Source of the DNA: Castellaniella sp.
GTDB taxonomy: Bacteria > Pseudomonadota > Gammaproteobacteria > Burkholderiales > Burkholderiaceae_B
NCBI RefSeq assembly: GCF_034675845.1
Contig: NZ_JAUCCU010000001.1
Location: 1,798,001 to 1,862,000 of the forward strand
Reading direction: 5' to 3'
Length of the DNA stretch: 64,000 nt
Part shown: piece by piece, positions 1 to 10,306 of the stretch
Numbering within the stretch: position 1 is the first letter of the stretch
How the letters are laid out: the number at the start of each line of letters is the position of its first letter
Translations under genes and position numbers: made by a program
The notes under the pieces: model-generated
Database searches by the model: none
Told to the model about the DNA's origin: nothing
What the model saw: the letters and a program-made list of their open reading frames with translations, nothing else

Positions 1-800
1 CCTTGTCGCGGCGGATCACCCAGCTCGAAAAATCCATTGGGGTCCGCTTGCTGAATCGCACCACTCGCAAGGTCGCACTGACTGAAGCCGGGGCGGTCTA
101 CTTCGAGCGTTGCCGTCTGATCGTCGAAGAAGCTCGTGTGGCGCACGAGTTGCTGCAGGAGGAAACCCGCCTGCCTCGGGGGCATTTGCGCGTGTCCTTG
201 CCTTCAGGTCTGGTGCTGGAGTTTCTTCAAGATGCCTTGCACGATTTTTCCCGGCAGTATCCGGATATCGAGTGCGAATACGACCTCAGCATCCGCAAAA
301 TCGACCTGCAGATGGATGGCTATGATGTGGTGGTCCGGATAGCCCAGCTGCCCGATTCCAGCATTGTGTCGCGGACCCTGGGGACATTGACGCTGGGACT
401 GTACGCATCCAGGGATTATGTGCAGACGCATGGCGTGCCTGCAACCCCGATGGATCTGGCCATGCATGACTGTCTGCGGACCAGCACGCAGCGCGAAGAC
501 TCGGTCTGGCATTTGCACAATGCCTCGGGCCATATGCAGCCAGTCCGGGTGCGGGGCAGGATTGCCGTCAATCAGGTCTTGATGCTGCGCCAGTTGATCA
601 GGGCCGGCGCTGGCATCGGGCAGCTACCCATCCATGGGATGGAGGGCAGTGCGCTGGTCCGGGTGCTGCCCGAGTGGGTGTTTGAGCCCAAACACCTGGT
701 AGCCCTGTTTCCTTCGCGCATGATGCCTGCCCGCACGCGGGTCTTTTTGGACTTCCTGGCGCAGCGCCTGAGCAAGGTCCAGGCTTTGCACGCCCGCTGA
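1..800 (+). CDS. LysR-family transcriptional regulator, 5' partial
   Basis: The visible part is about 265 residues. It begins inside the N-terminal winged helix-turn-helix (SRRITQLEKSIGVRLLNRTTR, the recognition-helix end typical of LysR proteins), so the true start lies before the window; the TTG at position 3 is not a real start. A LysR substrate-binding domain follows from about residue 60 to the end. The regulator would bind DNA as a tetramer and respond to a small molecule. The target is unknown because the upstream, usually divergent, neighbour is outside the window. It converges with ttcA 3 bases downstream. Confidence 0.9.
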   Translation, partial: LSRRITQLEKSIGVRLLNRTTRKVALTEAGAVYFERCRLIVEEARVAHELLQEETRLPRGHLRVSLPSGLVLEFLQDALHDFSRQYPDIECEYDLSIRKIDLQMDGYDVVVRIAQLPDSSIVSRTLGTLTLGLYASRDYVQTHGVPATPMDLAMHDCLRTSTQREDSVWHLHNASGHMQPVRVRGRIAVNQVLMLRQLIRAGAGIGQLPIHGMEGSALVRVLPEWVFEPKHLVALFPSRMMPARTRVFLDFLAQRLSKVQALHAR

Positions 801-803
801 GGC

Positions 804-1766
804 TTAGGCCCGCCTGACGCCTGGTGGACTGCGGCGAAGGTCTGCCGCCTGTATCCCTGCTGCGGTGGATTCGTGCTCGTCCTCGTCGTCGGCAGCAAAG
901 GCCGACAAGGCGTAGTCTTCTGCATCAAAGGCATGATCACCATTGGCATCCGCCAGGCCTGTAGGCCTGAGGCCCGCAAAGTCCATCAGATCCCGATCCA
1001 TCAGGTGCGAGGGCGCCACATGCGAGAGCGCCCGGAATACACTGGCGTTGCGCGTGCTGAAATGCCGGTTCCATTCTTCCAGCATGCGGTTGATTTCCTG
1101 GCGTTTCAGATTTTCCTGAGAGCCGCACAGATTGCAGGGGATGATGGGGAAGTCGCGTAATTTCGCATAGGCGATCAGGTCTTTTTCCTGCACGTAGGCC
1201 AGTGGCCGGATGACGATGTGTTCGCCGTTGTCGGAGACCAGTTTCGGTGGCATGGCCTTTAGCCGTCCGCCATAAAACAGGTTCAGGAAAAACGTGGCCA
1301 GAATATCATTGCGGTGGTGGCCCAGGGCGATTTTATTGGCGCCTAGTTCACGAGCGACCCGGTACAAAATCCCACGCCGCAGGCGCGAGCACAGCGAGCA
1401 GGTGGTCTTGCCCTCGGGGATCAGGCGTTTGACGGTAGAGTAGGTGTCCTGGTTTTCGATATGAAACGGCACCCCGCGTGCGCGGAGGTAGTCCGGCAGC
1501 ACGTGTTCGGGAAATCCGGGTTGTTTCTGATCCAGGTTCACGGCGATCAGATCAAATTGGATCGGTGCGCGTTCGCGCAGGGTCAGCAAAATATCCAGCA
1601 AGCCGTACGAGTCCTTGCCGCCCGACAGGCAGACCATGACCCGGTCGCCTTCCTCGATCATCTGATAGTCGCTGATTGCCTTGCCGGTCTCGCGCAGCAG
1701 GCGCTTCACCAGCTTGTTCTCGTTGACGCTGGGGTGACGGTTGGAATGTGTCATGGGTGTGCTCAT
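804..1766 (-). CDS. ttcA: tRNA 2-thiocytidine(32) synthetase TtcA
   Basis: A 320-residue cytosolic enzyme that thiolates cytidine 32 of tRNA using ATP and an iron-sulfur cluster. The PP-loop SGGKDS and two CxxC pairs (CSLC and CNLC) are present, which is the TtcA signature. The C-terminus carries an acidic Asp/Glu/Ala-rich tail of about 45 residues. I chose the ATG at 1766 because it overlaps the stop of the upstream M61-FolB gene as ATGA, implying translational coupling; an ATG at 1754 is an alternative, and a longer upstream reading would intrude further into the neighbour. Confidence 0.95.
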   Translation of the reverse strand: MSTPMTHSNRHPSVNENKLVKRLLRETGKAISDYQMIEEGDRVMVCLSGGKDSYGLLDILLTLRERAPIQFDLIAVNLDQKQPGFPEHVLPDYLRARGVPFHIENQDTYSTVKRLIPEGKTTCSLCSRLRRGILYRVARELGANKIALGHHRNDILATFFLNLFYGGRLKAMPPKLVSDNGEHIVIRPLAYVQEKDLIAYAKLRDFPIIPCNLCGSQENLKRQEINRMLEEWNRHFSTRNASVFRALSHVAPSHLMDRDLMDFAGLRPTGLADANGDHAFDAEDYALSAFAADDEDEHESTAAGIQAADLRRSPPGVRRA

Positions 1767-3946
1767 GAGGCTGCGCGAGTCCTGGATTGTTCGATGCACA
1801 CGGCGGCGCAGTCATCGAAAGCCTGCGGCTTACAGATACGGATGCGGGCCGATTGCACGGCAGGAAAGTCCTGCAAGATGCGCGCCAGGGAGCGTGCCAC
1901 CAGCGTTTCCAGCAGGTCGGTGTGAGCCTGACCGGCCTCGTCGATCAGCGCTGCGCGCAATTGGCGGTAATCCAGTACCGTGCCGATATCCGCGTCGTTG
2001 ACCGGCTGCGCAGCATCGACGTCGAATTCGGCGTGGATGTGCAGCGGCTGGCGCGCCTGACGCTCGTGCTCCAGCATGCCGATGGAGGCCGATACTTGCA
2101 GGTCGTCCAGAATCACCTGGCGTGTCTGCAAAGGTGCAGATGGGGTGGTGTCAGCCGCAGGCCAGCGATTGCTCGAGGGGCCGGGTCCGGCCTGCGTGAT
2201 CTGGCGTTTGATGGGGGCTGCGGCCAGACGCACAGAGTAGGCGCGAAGCTCGTCGCGCCGGAATACATGCACGGTGGCTTGGTCGTCGGCCTGGCGCATG
2301 TCCAGGAGATGATCCAGGTCGGTCGTGGTGCGGATACGCAGGCCATCCAGGGCTATCAGCAGGTCTCCTGCTGATAGGCCGGCTGCGTGCGCAGCGCCGT
2401 GCTCATGGACGGTGGCCAGATGTACCCCTTGGTGGTCCGCCCGCAGGCGGGCACCCAGGCTGGGCCGGGGGGCTTCGGGCTGAGTGGAAATCTGCCAGCC
2501 TTGGACGGCCAGCGCGGGTTCCAGGGGCACATCGGCGCAGTTTTCCGCATATCGCTGGATGAAGTCTGCGACATCTACTCCAGTGGCCTGCAGGATCAGG
2601 GCGGGCAGGGCGTCTTCGGCCACCCCGTGGGCTTGGCCGCGAAAGAAGCCTCGCCCGTATTGCGTCCACAGCAGCCGCATGACGTCATCCAGACTGCGGC
2701 TGCCCCCGCTGTGCTGGCGAATTTCAAGATCCAGCCCCAGCGCCACCAGTGCGCCCTTGGTGTAATAGCTGACCAGAGCATTGGGGGAGTTCTCGTCTTG
2801 CTTGTAGTAGCGGGTCCAGGCGTCAAAAGAGCTGTCGGCCACGGACTGTTTCAACCGCCCGCCGCTGCCCAATACCTGGTCCAGGGTGCGCGACAAAACC
2901 TTCAGGTAGGCCGGTGTGTCGATCACGCCCGCGCGCAGCAGCATCAGGTCGTCGTAATACGAGGTAAAGCCTTCAAAGACCCACAAGAGCCGGGTGTAAT
3001 TGGGCTGGCGCAGATCGTAGGGCGCAAAGGCGGCAGGCTTGATGCGTTTGACGTTCCAGGTATGAAAATACTCATGGCTCAGGAGACCCAGAAATGTCGT
3101 GTAGTCGTCGGGCGCAGGCCGCCCACGCATGGGCAGGCTGTGGCGGCTGGCCAGCAAGGCGGTGGATGCCCGGTGTTCCAGCCCACCGTAGCCGTCGCCA
3201 GTGATGGTGGTCAGGAATACATAGCGCTCGGCACTGTCCAGAAAGGGGGCCTGACGCGTCTCCGGTTCAAATAATGCAATTTGGGCGGCGCAGATTTTTT
3301 CTGCATCGGCCGCCAGGCGCGCCAGATCCAGCTGGGGCGCGACCCCGGTGAATACCAGGTCGTGGGTAGCGCCGTGCACCTGGAAGCTGATGCATTGCGG
3401 CGTACCGATTTCGACGGGGTGGTCGATCAGGGCATCGTAGCCCGGAGCGCGGTAATAGCCAAAGCCCCGCAGCGCAGCGCACCCTGGGTGGCCCGTGGCA
3501 GCAGGCAGGCTGGTGTACACCCGCCAGTCCTGGGCATGATCCGGCGGGCAAAGATCCAGCAGGCATGGTTGGGATTCTTGGCCTTCCACGGCTAGAAACA
3601 AGCTGCAGCCATTGAAGAACGCATGGCTTTCATCAAAGTGGGCACCACGCACCGACAGATCCCAGGCGTACACTATGTAATCCACCACCAAGGCCCCTCG
3701 GGCCGGGGTACAGTGCCAGGTATGGCTGTCGCTTTTTTGGCAGATTACTGGGCCATCCGCATCTCGCGCCTGCAAAGATTCGATCTGTCGGGCAAAATCA
3801 CGGATCAGATAGCTGCCTGGTATCCAGGCAGGCAGGCGCAGTGTCTGGCCGTCAGGGCTGGGCTGCGGGATGGTCAGCCGGATGGCATAGCGGTGGCCGA
3901 CGGGGTCGGCCAAGCGCACTTGATAGCAAATCAGATCATTATTCAT
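1763..3946 (-). CDS. M61-family aminopeptidase with PDZ domain fused to dihydroneopterin aldolase (FolB)
   Basis: A single uninterrupted 727-residue frame. Residues 1-490 are an M61 (glycyl aminopeptidase-like) peptidase: zinc motif HEYFH at 291-295 and WVFEGFTSYY with the probable third ligand Glu325. A PDZ domain spans about 500-575. After a Pro/Ala/Ser linker (580-608), residues 609-727 form a complete FolB domain with the expected catalytic Glu (LEHERQ), Tyr (LDYRQL) and Lys (CKPQAF). FolB cleaves dihydroneopterin in folate synthesis. There is no signal peptide, so both halves should be cytosolic. Normally these are two proteins. It is coupled to ttcA by an ATGA overlap. Domain calls are firm; whether the chain stays intact is unknown. 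Confidence 0.9.
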   Translation of the reverse strand: MNNDLICYQVRLADPVGHRYAIRLTIPQPSPDGQTLRLPAWIPGSYLIRDFARQIESLQARDADGPVICQKSDSHTWHCTPARGALVVDYIVYAWDLSVRGAHFDESHAFFNGCSLFLAVEGQESQPCLLDLCPPDHAQDWRVYTSLPAATGHPGCAALRGFGYYRAPGYDALIDHPVEIGTPQCISFQVHGATHDLVFTGVAPQLDLARLAADAEKICAAQIALFEPETRQAPFLDSAERYVFLTTITGDGYGGLEHRASTALLASRHSLPMRGRPAPDDYTTFLGLLSHEYFHTWNVKRIKPAAFAPYDLRQPNYTRLLWVFEGFTSYYDDLMLLRAGVIDTPAYLKVLSRTLDQVLGSGGRLKQSVADSSFDAWTRYYKQDENSPNALVSYYTKGALVALGLDLEIRQHSGGSRSLDDVMRLLWTQYGRGFFRGQAHGVAEDALPALILQATGVDVADFIQRYAENCADVPLEPALAVQGWQISTQPEAPRPSLGARLRADHQGVHLATVHEHGAAHAAGLSAGDLLIALDGLRIRTTTDLDHLLDMRQADDQATVHVFRRDELRAYSVRLAAAPIKRQITQAGPGPSSNRWPAADTTPSAPLQTRQVILDDLQVSASIGMLEHERQARQPLHIHAEFDVDAAQPVNDADIGTVLDYRQLRAALIDEAGQAHTDLLETLVARSLARILQDFPAVQSARIRICKPQAFDDCAAVCIEQSRTRAAS
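1766..2122 (-). other. FolB (dihydroneopterin aldolase) domain within the M61 fusion
   Basis: This is the C-terminal 119 residues of the fusion, which matches a full-length stand-alone FolB. Active-site residues are retained, so the domain is probably functional. No separate folB was seen in this window. Confidence 0.85.
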
Positions 3947-3971
3947 CGCGATAGTTTACTGTGGAGACAAC

Positions 3972-4748
3972 ATGAGTGAAGCATTGGTAAAGGTTGAAGT
4001 CCGGGGCCGCGTCGGGCTTCTGACCCTGAATCGGCCCCAGGTTCTCAACGCCCTCAGCAACGAGGTCATCGACGAGCTGTCCGCCGCCATCCGGGCTTTC
4101 GAGGCCGATGACAATATTGGCGCGATGGTGCTGACCGGCAGCGAAAAAGCCTTTGCCGCCGGCGCCGATATCGGTGCCATGGCAGATTGGTCCTTCATGG
4201 ACGTCTATCAGGCCGATTATCTGGGCGGTAACTGGGATGCGCTGCGGCGCGCCCGTAAGCCCATCATCGCGGCGGTCTCGGGCTATGCGCTGGGCGGCGG
4301 TTGCGAACTGGCCATGCTGTGCGATTTCATCATCGCGGCCGAAAATGCAAAATTCGGCCAGCCTGAAATCAAGCTCGGGGTGATTCCTGGTTATGGGGGC
4401 ACACAGCGCTTGCCGCGTGCCGTTGGCAAGGCCAAGGCCATGGATCTGGCCCTGACCGGACGCATGATGGATGTGCACGAAGCCGAACGCGCCGGCCTGG
4501 TTGCCCGCATCGTCCCGGTCGACAAACTCCTGGACGAGGCCATCGAGGCCGCCACCGTGATCGCATCCATGTCGCTGCCTTCCGTCATGATGGCCAAAGA
4601 ATGCATCAATCGTGCCTTCGAGTCTTCCCTCAGCGAATCCTTGCTGTTCGAGCGCCGTAATTTCCACGCATTGTTCAGCACCGAGGATCAGAAGGAAGGC
4701 ATGAAAGCCTTTGTCGAAAAACGCAAACCCGATTTCAAACACCGCTGA
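3972..4748 (+). CDS. Enoyl-CoA hydratase/isomerase (crotonase fold)
   Basis: A 258-residue protein of normal crotonase length. The oxyanion-hole and catalytic segments are intact: AAGADIGAM near residue 60, GGGCELAM with the first catalytic Glu, and FGQPEIKLGVIPGYGGTQRL carrying the second catalytic Glu. It should hydrate short-chain trans-2-enoyl-CoA in beta-oxidation or a related route. A GGAG ribosome site precedes the ATG. It stands alone, divergent from the M61-FolB gene 25 bases away and upstream of the atp operon, so the pathway cannot be read from context. Confidence 0.93.
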   Translation: MSEALVKVEVRGRVGLLTLNRPQVLNALSNEVIDELSAAIRAFEADDNIGAMVLTGSEKAFAAGADIGAMADWSFMDVYQADYLGGNWDALRRARKPIIAAVSGYALGGGCELAMLCDFIIAAENAKFGQPEIKLGVIPGYGGTQRLPRAVGKAKAMDLALTGRMMDVHEAERAGLVARIVPVDKLLDEAIEAATVIASMSLPSVMMAKECINRAFESSLSESLLFERRNFHALFSTEDQKEGMKAFVEKRKPDFKHR

Positions 4749-4769
4749 AACCGGGTGTTTTTCCCGGTT
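4749..4769 (+). terminator. Hairpin after the enoyl-CoA hydratase gene, possible terminator
   Basis: AACCGGG at 4749-4755 pairs with CCCGGTT at 4763-4769 around a 7-base loop. No clean U-run follows, so termination would be weak or Rho-assisted. Confidence 0.4.
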
Positions 4770-4846
4770 CGCGCATCATTTTCCTTTCTGGGTTAAAATG
4801 GTGCGCCTTTTGGGGTAAGGACATAAGTTGTCCGCTAAAAGGCAGC

Positions 4847-4852
4847 TATAAT
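4847..4852 (+). promoter_or_regulatory. Candidate -10 element (TATAAT) of the atp operon promoter
   Basis: A perfect TATAAT lies 37 bases before the first atpI start. TTGTCC at 4828-4833 is the only -35-like hexamer but the spacer would be 13 bases, which is too short, so the -35 assignment is open. Confidence 0.45.
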
Positions 4853-4888
4853 TCAAGGGTTTGACTGTCAGCTGGCGTATCAAATGGT

Positions 4889-5386
4889 ATGTCAGCTGCT
4901 TGGGTGTCAAGGCATATGCGCAAGCAACACACATCCGATCTCGCGGGCGGGGTCGGGGATGAAACTGGCGCGATCCAGCCGCTGGTACTGAGTGATCAGG
5001 ATCGCGCGCAAATTGCCAGACGCTCGCAGATCGGCCTGTATCGGGCGCTGGCAGCGCAGGCATTCATGGGAATGTTGGTGGTGCTGGGCGCTTGGGGAAT
5101 TGCCGGGAAGGACGCTGGGGCTTCCGCGCTGATAGGGGCGGCGGCTTATTTTGTGCCCAACGCTTTGTTCGCCTTGCGGCTGCTGCTTGGGTATTTCGGG
5201 CCTAAACGCCCGGGGTCGATTGCCTTTTTTCTGGGCGAATTCCTAAAGCTGTTCGCAGTGGCAGGGATAGTGGTCCTGGTGGCGTGGCAGTGGGGCAGCT
5301 GGTTGAATTGGCTGGCCTTCTTGCTGGGGCTGCTGGGCGTCATGAAAGGGTACGTGGTGTTGCTGGCCTTGCGCCGCTTGCCATGA
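4889..5386 (+). CDS. atpI: ATP synthase subunit I (AtpI)
   Basis: A 165-residue membrane protein with four predicted helices after a polar N-terminus of about 50 residues, first in the atp operon as usual. AtpI assists c-ring assembly or Mg2+ supply in other bacteria; it is not part of the finished enzyme. Start choice is unsure: ATG at 4889 has no good ribosome site, while ATG at 4916 follows AAGG with a short spacer. Confidence 0.85.
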   Translation: MSAAWVSRHMRKQHTSDLAGGVGDETGAIQPLVLSDQDRAQIARRSQIGLYRALAAQAFMGMLVVLGAWGIAGKDAGASALIGAAAYFVPNALFALRLLLGYFGPKRPGSIAFFLGEFLKLFAVAGIVVLVAWQWGSWLNWLAFLLGLLGVMKGYVVLLALRRLP

Positions 5387-5412
5387 TTTGATTACGTTTG
5401 AAGGGCTTACCG

Positions 5413-6291
5413 ATGACCGACGCAGTAACGACGCCTCAGTCCGAATATATTCAGCACCATTTGGTGCACCTGAATAATCTCGGCGGAAAACAAGAAATCA
5501 TCGCCAACTTCGGCGTCGTCAACTACGATTCGCTTTTTTGGTCCGCCCTGATGGGCTTTGTGGTGATCTGGTTTCTTTGGCGCGCAGCCAAAAAAGCCAC
5601 CACCGATGTCCCGGGCCGTTTTCAGATGTCCGTCGAAATGCTCGTCGGCATGGTCCAGGAAGAAGCCAAGAACATCGTTCCGAACGAAAAATCCCGCCTG
5701 TATGCCGCGCCGCTGGCGCTGACCGTGTTCCTGTGGATCACGCTGATGAATGCGCTTGATCTGATTCCGGTCGATCTGGTGGGCTGGATCTTCCGCATGA
5801 CAGGGCTGGGTGCCGATCACGCGGACCCCCTGTACTACCACCGTATCTTGCCGACCGCCGACCTCAACATCCCGATGGGGATGTCGCTGGGCGTGCTGTT
5901 GCTCACGCTTTATTATGGCGTCAAGATCAAACACATCGGCGGTTTCGTCAAAGAGCTCTTCACCGCGCCGTTCCATGCGCATGGGGTGGCCGCCATCGTG
6001 CTGGCGCCTTTCAATCTGCTGCTCAATCTCATCGAATATGTCGCCAAGACCGTCTCTCTGGGCATGCGGCTGTTCGGCAATATGTATGCGGGCGAACTGC
6101 TGTTCATGCTGATCGCCTTGCTGGGGGGGGCCTGGGTCGGGACCGATGCAACAAGCATCAGTCTGGCATTCGGGCACGTGCTGGCCGGCTCGGCGTGGGC
6201 GATCTTCCATATCCTGATCGTGCTGCTGCAGGCATACATCTTCATGATGCTGACCCTGGTATATATCGGGCTGGCACACGAAGGCCACTGA
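5413..6291 (+). CDS. atpB: F1Fo ATP synthase subunit a (AtpB)
   Basis: A 292-residue integral membrane subunit that forms the proton half-channels of Fo. The conserved SLGMRLFGNMYAGELLF segment carries the essential Arg that faces the c-ring. The C-terminal helix (LQAYIFMMLTLVYIGLAHEGH) is typical. ATG at 5413 is preferred over an in-frame TTG at 5398 because AAGGG lies 8 bases before it. Confidence 0.97.
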   Translation: MTDAVTTPQSEYIQHHLVHLNNLGGKQEIIANFGVVNYDSLFWSALMGFVVIWFLWRAAKKATTDVPGRFQMSVEMLVGMVQEEAKNIVPNEKSRLYAAPLALTVFLWITLMNALDLIPVDLVGWIFRMTGLGADHADPLYYHRILPTADLNIPMGMSLGVLLLTLYYGVKIKHIGGFVKELFTAPFHAHGVAAIVLAPFNLLLNLIEYVAKTVSLGMRLFGNMYAGELLFMLIALLGGAWVGTDATSISLAFGHVLAGSAWAIFHILIVLLQAYIFMMLTLVYIGLAHEGH

Positions 6292-6345
6292 TTTCTGATT
6301 CTTTTGTTTTCTGACTAAACAACGTTTACTTACCAAGGAGTTGTT

Positions 6346-6588
6346 ATGACCAACGTTGCATTCGTTGCGCTTGCTTGCGGTTTGATCATCGGTCTGGGCG
6401 CCATCGGTGCTTGTATCGGTATCGGCTTGATGGGGGGCAAATACCTCGAAGCTTCTGCTCGCCAGCCCGAACTCATGAACACCCTGCAAACCAAGATGTT
6501 CCTGCTGGTTGGTCTGATTGATGCCGCTTTCCTGATCGGCGTGGGTCTGGCCATGCTGTTCGCGTTCGCCAATCCGTTCGTCGGCTGA
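6346..6588 (+). CDS. atpE: F1Fo ATP synthase subunit c (AtpE)
   Basis: An 80-residue proteolipid hairpin of two membrane helices joined by the polar loop ASARQPE. The proton-carrying carboxylate is the Asp in GLIDAAFLIG; this is a proton-type rather than sodium-type site. A strong AAGGAG ribosome site at 6335-6340 fits the need for many copies per complex. It is followed by a hairpin-rich 120-base spacer before atpF. Confidence 0.98.
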   Translation: MTNVAFVALACGLIIGLGAIGACIGIGLMGGKYLEASARQPELMNTLQTKMFLLVGLIDAAFLIGVGLAMLFAFANPFVG

Positions 6589-6595
6589 TCGCACA

Positions 6596-6613
6596 GGCCT
6601 GCTGCGGCAGGCC
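6596..6613 (+). other. Intercistronic hairpin 1, atpE-atpF
   Basis: GGCCTGC at 6596-6602 pairs perfectly with GCAGGCC at 6607-6613 around the loop TGCG, 7 bases after the atpE stop. No U-run follows, so it resembles an mRNA-protecting 3' structure more than a terminator. Confidence 0.55.
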
Positions 6614-6656
6614 AGGGGCTGGTCTCGCGCCTGCGGGTGGCGATCGGCCAGGTTTA

Positions 6657-6683
6657 GTGTCTTGTGGATTTGCCACAAGACAC
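6657..6683 (+). other. Intercistronic hairpin 2, atpE-atpF
   Basis: An 11-base-pair perfect stem (6657-6667 with 6673-6683, loop ATTTG) lies 25 bases before the atpF start. It may limit degradation or affect atpF translation. Confidence 0.55.
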
Positions 6684-6708
6684 GAGAGGGTAAATTAGGG
6701 AAACGACC

Positions 6709-7179
6709 GTGAATTTAAACGCGACTCTCTTTTTCCAGATGATCGTGTTTTTCGTTCTGGGCTGGTTTACGATGAAATTCATCTGGCCACCCCTGACGAA
6801 GGCAATCGATGATCGTCGCCAGAAAATCGCCGACGGTCTGGCTGCCGCCGAAAAAGGCAAGGCAGATCTTGCCCAGGCGCAGGCGCGTGTCAGTCTGATC
6901 GAGGCAGCAGCCAAGAACGACAACCACGCACGTCTGGCCGAGGCCGAGAAACAGGCTGCCATGCTGATCGACGAGGCGCGCCGCGAGGCCGAGGCTGAGA
7001 AGGCTCGGATTGTGGCTCAGGCACGTCAGGACGCTGCCCACGAGGCTCAACGCGCACGCGAAACTTTGCGTGCCGAGGTCGCCGTGTTGGCGGTTAAGGG
7101 TGCCGAGCAAATCCTGCGCCGCGAAGTCGATGCCAAGGCACACGCTGATCTGCTGGATCAGCTGCAGGCACAACTCTGA
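6709..7179 (+). CDS. atpF: F1Fo ATP synthase subunit b (AtpF)
   Basis: A 156-residue stator subunit. One N-terminal membrane helix (about residues 5-25) is followed by a long Ala/Glu/Lys/Arg-rich amphipathic helix that dimerises as a right-handed coiled coil and links Fo to F1 through the delta subunit. Start is GTG at 6709 (ACCGTGAATTTAAAC). Length matches the usual 156 residues. Confidence 0.96.
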   Translation: MNLNATLFFQMIVFFVLGWFTMKFIWPPLTKAIDDRRQKIADGLAAAEKGKADLAQAQARVSLIEAAAKNDNHARLAEAEKQAAMLIDEARREAEAEKARIVAQARQDAAHEAQRARETLRAEVAVLAVKGAEQILRREVDAKAHADLLDQLQAQL

Positions 7180-7191
7180 TCGGGGCGGCTC

Positions 7192-7731
7192 ATGGCTGAA
7201 CTATCTACTATCGCTCGCCCATACGCCGAGGCTCTTTTCGAGGCCGTGCGCAATGACGCGCAGGGCCTCGATTCCTGGTCCGGCATTTTGTCCTTGTTGG
7301 CACAGGTGTCCAGCCTGCCCGACGTGCAGGAAGCCATCGGTGATCCGCGTCTCAATGACGCGCAGCGCATCCAGTTGCTGATCGGGCTGGTGCCTCAGGC
7401 CCTGCCGCCTCAGGCAGCCAACCTGATTGCGCTGGTTATCGAAAACGGCCGCATCCAGGCCTTGCCGCAGGTGGCCGAACAATTCGAACTCCTGCGCAAT
7501 CGGCTCGAGGGCACGGCCCTGGCCGAGATCACCAGTGCCTTTCCGCTGGACGATGCCCAGGTTGCCGGTTTGCTGCAGGGGCTCGAGCGCAAGTTCGGTC
7601 TCAAGCTCAAATCTCAGGTGACTGTCGATCCCTCATTGATCGGCGGGGTGCGCGTCTCGGTTGGCGATCACGTGCTCGACACTTCCGTGCAGGCCCGTCT
7701 GGCCAGTCTGCGCGATACGCTGGCCGCATGA
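7192..7731 (+). CDS. atpH: F1Fo ATP synthase subunit delta (AtpH)
   Basis: A 179-residue OSCP/delta protein. The N-terminal helical bundle begins ELSTIARPYAEALFEAV, and the C-terminal signature VDPSLIGGVRVSVGDHVLDTS is characteristic. It connects the b-subunit stator to the top of F1. It starts 12 bases after atpF in the expected operon position. Confidence 0.97.
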   Translation: MAELSTIARPYAEALFEAVRNDAQGLDSWSGILSLLAQVSSLPDVQEAIGDPRLNDAQRIQLLIGLVPQALPPQAANLIALVIENGRIQALPQVAEQFELLRNRLEGTALAEITSAFPLDDAQVAGLLQGLERKFGLKLKSQVTVDPSLIGGVRVSVGDHVLDTSVQARLASLRDTLAA

Positions 7732-7767
7732 TGGCGGGCCACACAACAGGATTCCAGGAGTCTTACC

Positions 7768-9309
<1,542 letters not shown>

Positions 9310-9362
9310 GTTGCATCCGGGGCACCTGATGGTCGCCCCGGTCAGCCCAAGGGAATAGTGGA

Positions 9363-10262
9363 ATGGCCGGAATCAAGGAAATTCGTACCAAGATCAAGAG
9401 CGTGCAAAACACGAGCAAGATCACCAAGGCGATGGAAATGGTCGCCGCATCGAAAATGCGCAAGGCGCAGGACCGCATGCGGGCTGGCCGTCCCTATGCC
9501 ACCAAGGTTCGCGCGATTGCTGCGCACCTGATGCAGGCAAACCCGGATTACACCCATCCGTACATGATCGAGCGGGCCAAGCTCTCTGCCGTCGGCATCG
9601 TGCTGGTCACGACCGACAAGGGGCTGTGTGGTGGTCTGAATACCAACATCTCGCGCCTGGCCTTGGCGCGGATCAAGGAATTCGAAGAACAAGGCATTCG
9701 CGTGCAGGCAACCGCTTTGGGCTCCAAAGGCCTGAGCTTGCTCAGTCGCGTGGGCGTCAACGTCGTGTCCTCCGAAATTCAATTGGGGGATGCCCCCAAT
9801 CTGGATCGCCTGATCGGTGCCATCAAGGCACAGATCGATGATTTCATCAATGGCAAGGTCGACGCGGTGTATGTGGCCACCAGCCGCTTCATCAACACCA
9901 TGAAGCAAGACCCCAGTTTTATTCGTTTGCTGCCCCTGCCGTCGGGTCTGGGAGATCCTTTCCAGGCCGGCAGTCAGGAAGACGATACGCTGGACACGAA
10001 GTATGGCTGGGACTACATCTACGAGCCCGACTCCCAGACCGTCATCGACGATCTGTTGATGCGCTATGTAGAAGGCCTGGTATATCAGGCAGTGGCAGAA
10101 AACATGGCCAGCGAGCAGTCTGCTCGGATGGTGGCCATGAAGGCGGCTTCTGATAACGCCAAAAAAGTCATCGGCGACCTCCAGCTGGTCTACAACAAGA
10201 CCCGTCAGGCGGCCATCACCAAGGAAATTTCGGAAATCGTGGGCGGCGCGGCGGCGGTCTAA
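9363..10262 (+). CDS. atpG: F1Fo ATP synthase subunit gamma (AtpG)
   Basis: The 299-residue central rotor shaft. The N-terminal helix (AGIKEIRTKIKSVQNTSKIT) and C-terminal helix (YNKTRQAAITKEISEIVGGA) form the coiled coil that turns inside the alpha-beta ring; TDKGLCGGLN is the conserved Rossmann-like core. Operon position between alpha and beta is standard. Confidence 0.98.
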   Translation: MAGIKEIRTKIKSVQNTSKITKAMEMVAASKMRKAQDRMRAGRPYATKVRAIAAHLMQANPDYTHPYMIERAKLSAVGIVLVTTDKGLCGGLNTNISRLALARIKEFEEQGIRVQATALGSKGLSLLSRVGVNVVSSEIQLGDAPNLDRLIGAIKAQIDDFINGKVDAVYVATSRFINTMKQDPSFIRLLPLPSGLGDPFQAGSQEDDTLDTKYGWDYIYEPDSQTVIDDLLMRYVEGLVYQAVAENMASEQSARMVAMKAASDNAKKVIGDLQLVYNKTRQAAITKEISEIVGGAAAV

Positions 10263-10306
10263 CCGACGCCAACCAGGGCAACCCAGAGATACTTATAGGA
10301 CTAAAC

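Noticed and set aside
5407..6678. Long minus-strand open frames opposite the atp genes (also opposite atpA, atpD and aspS)
   Set aside because: They mirror highly expressed genes on the other strand, have His/Gln-rich implausible composition and no ribosome sites; typical antisense shadows of GC-rich codons.
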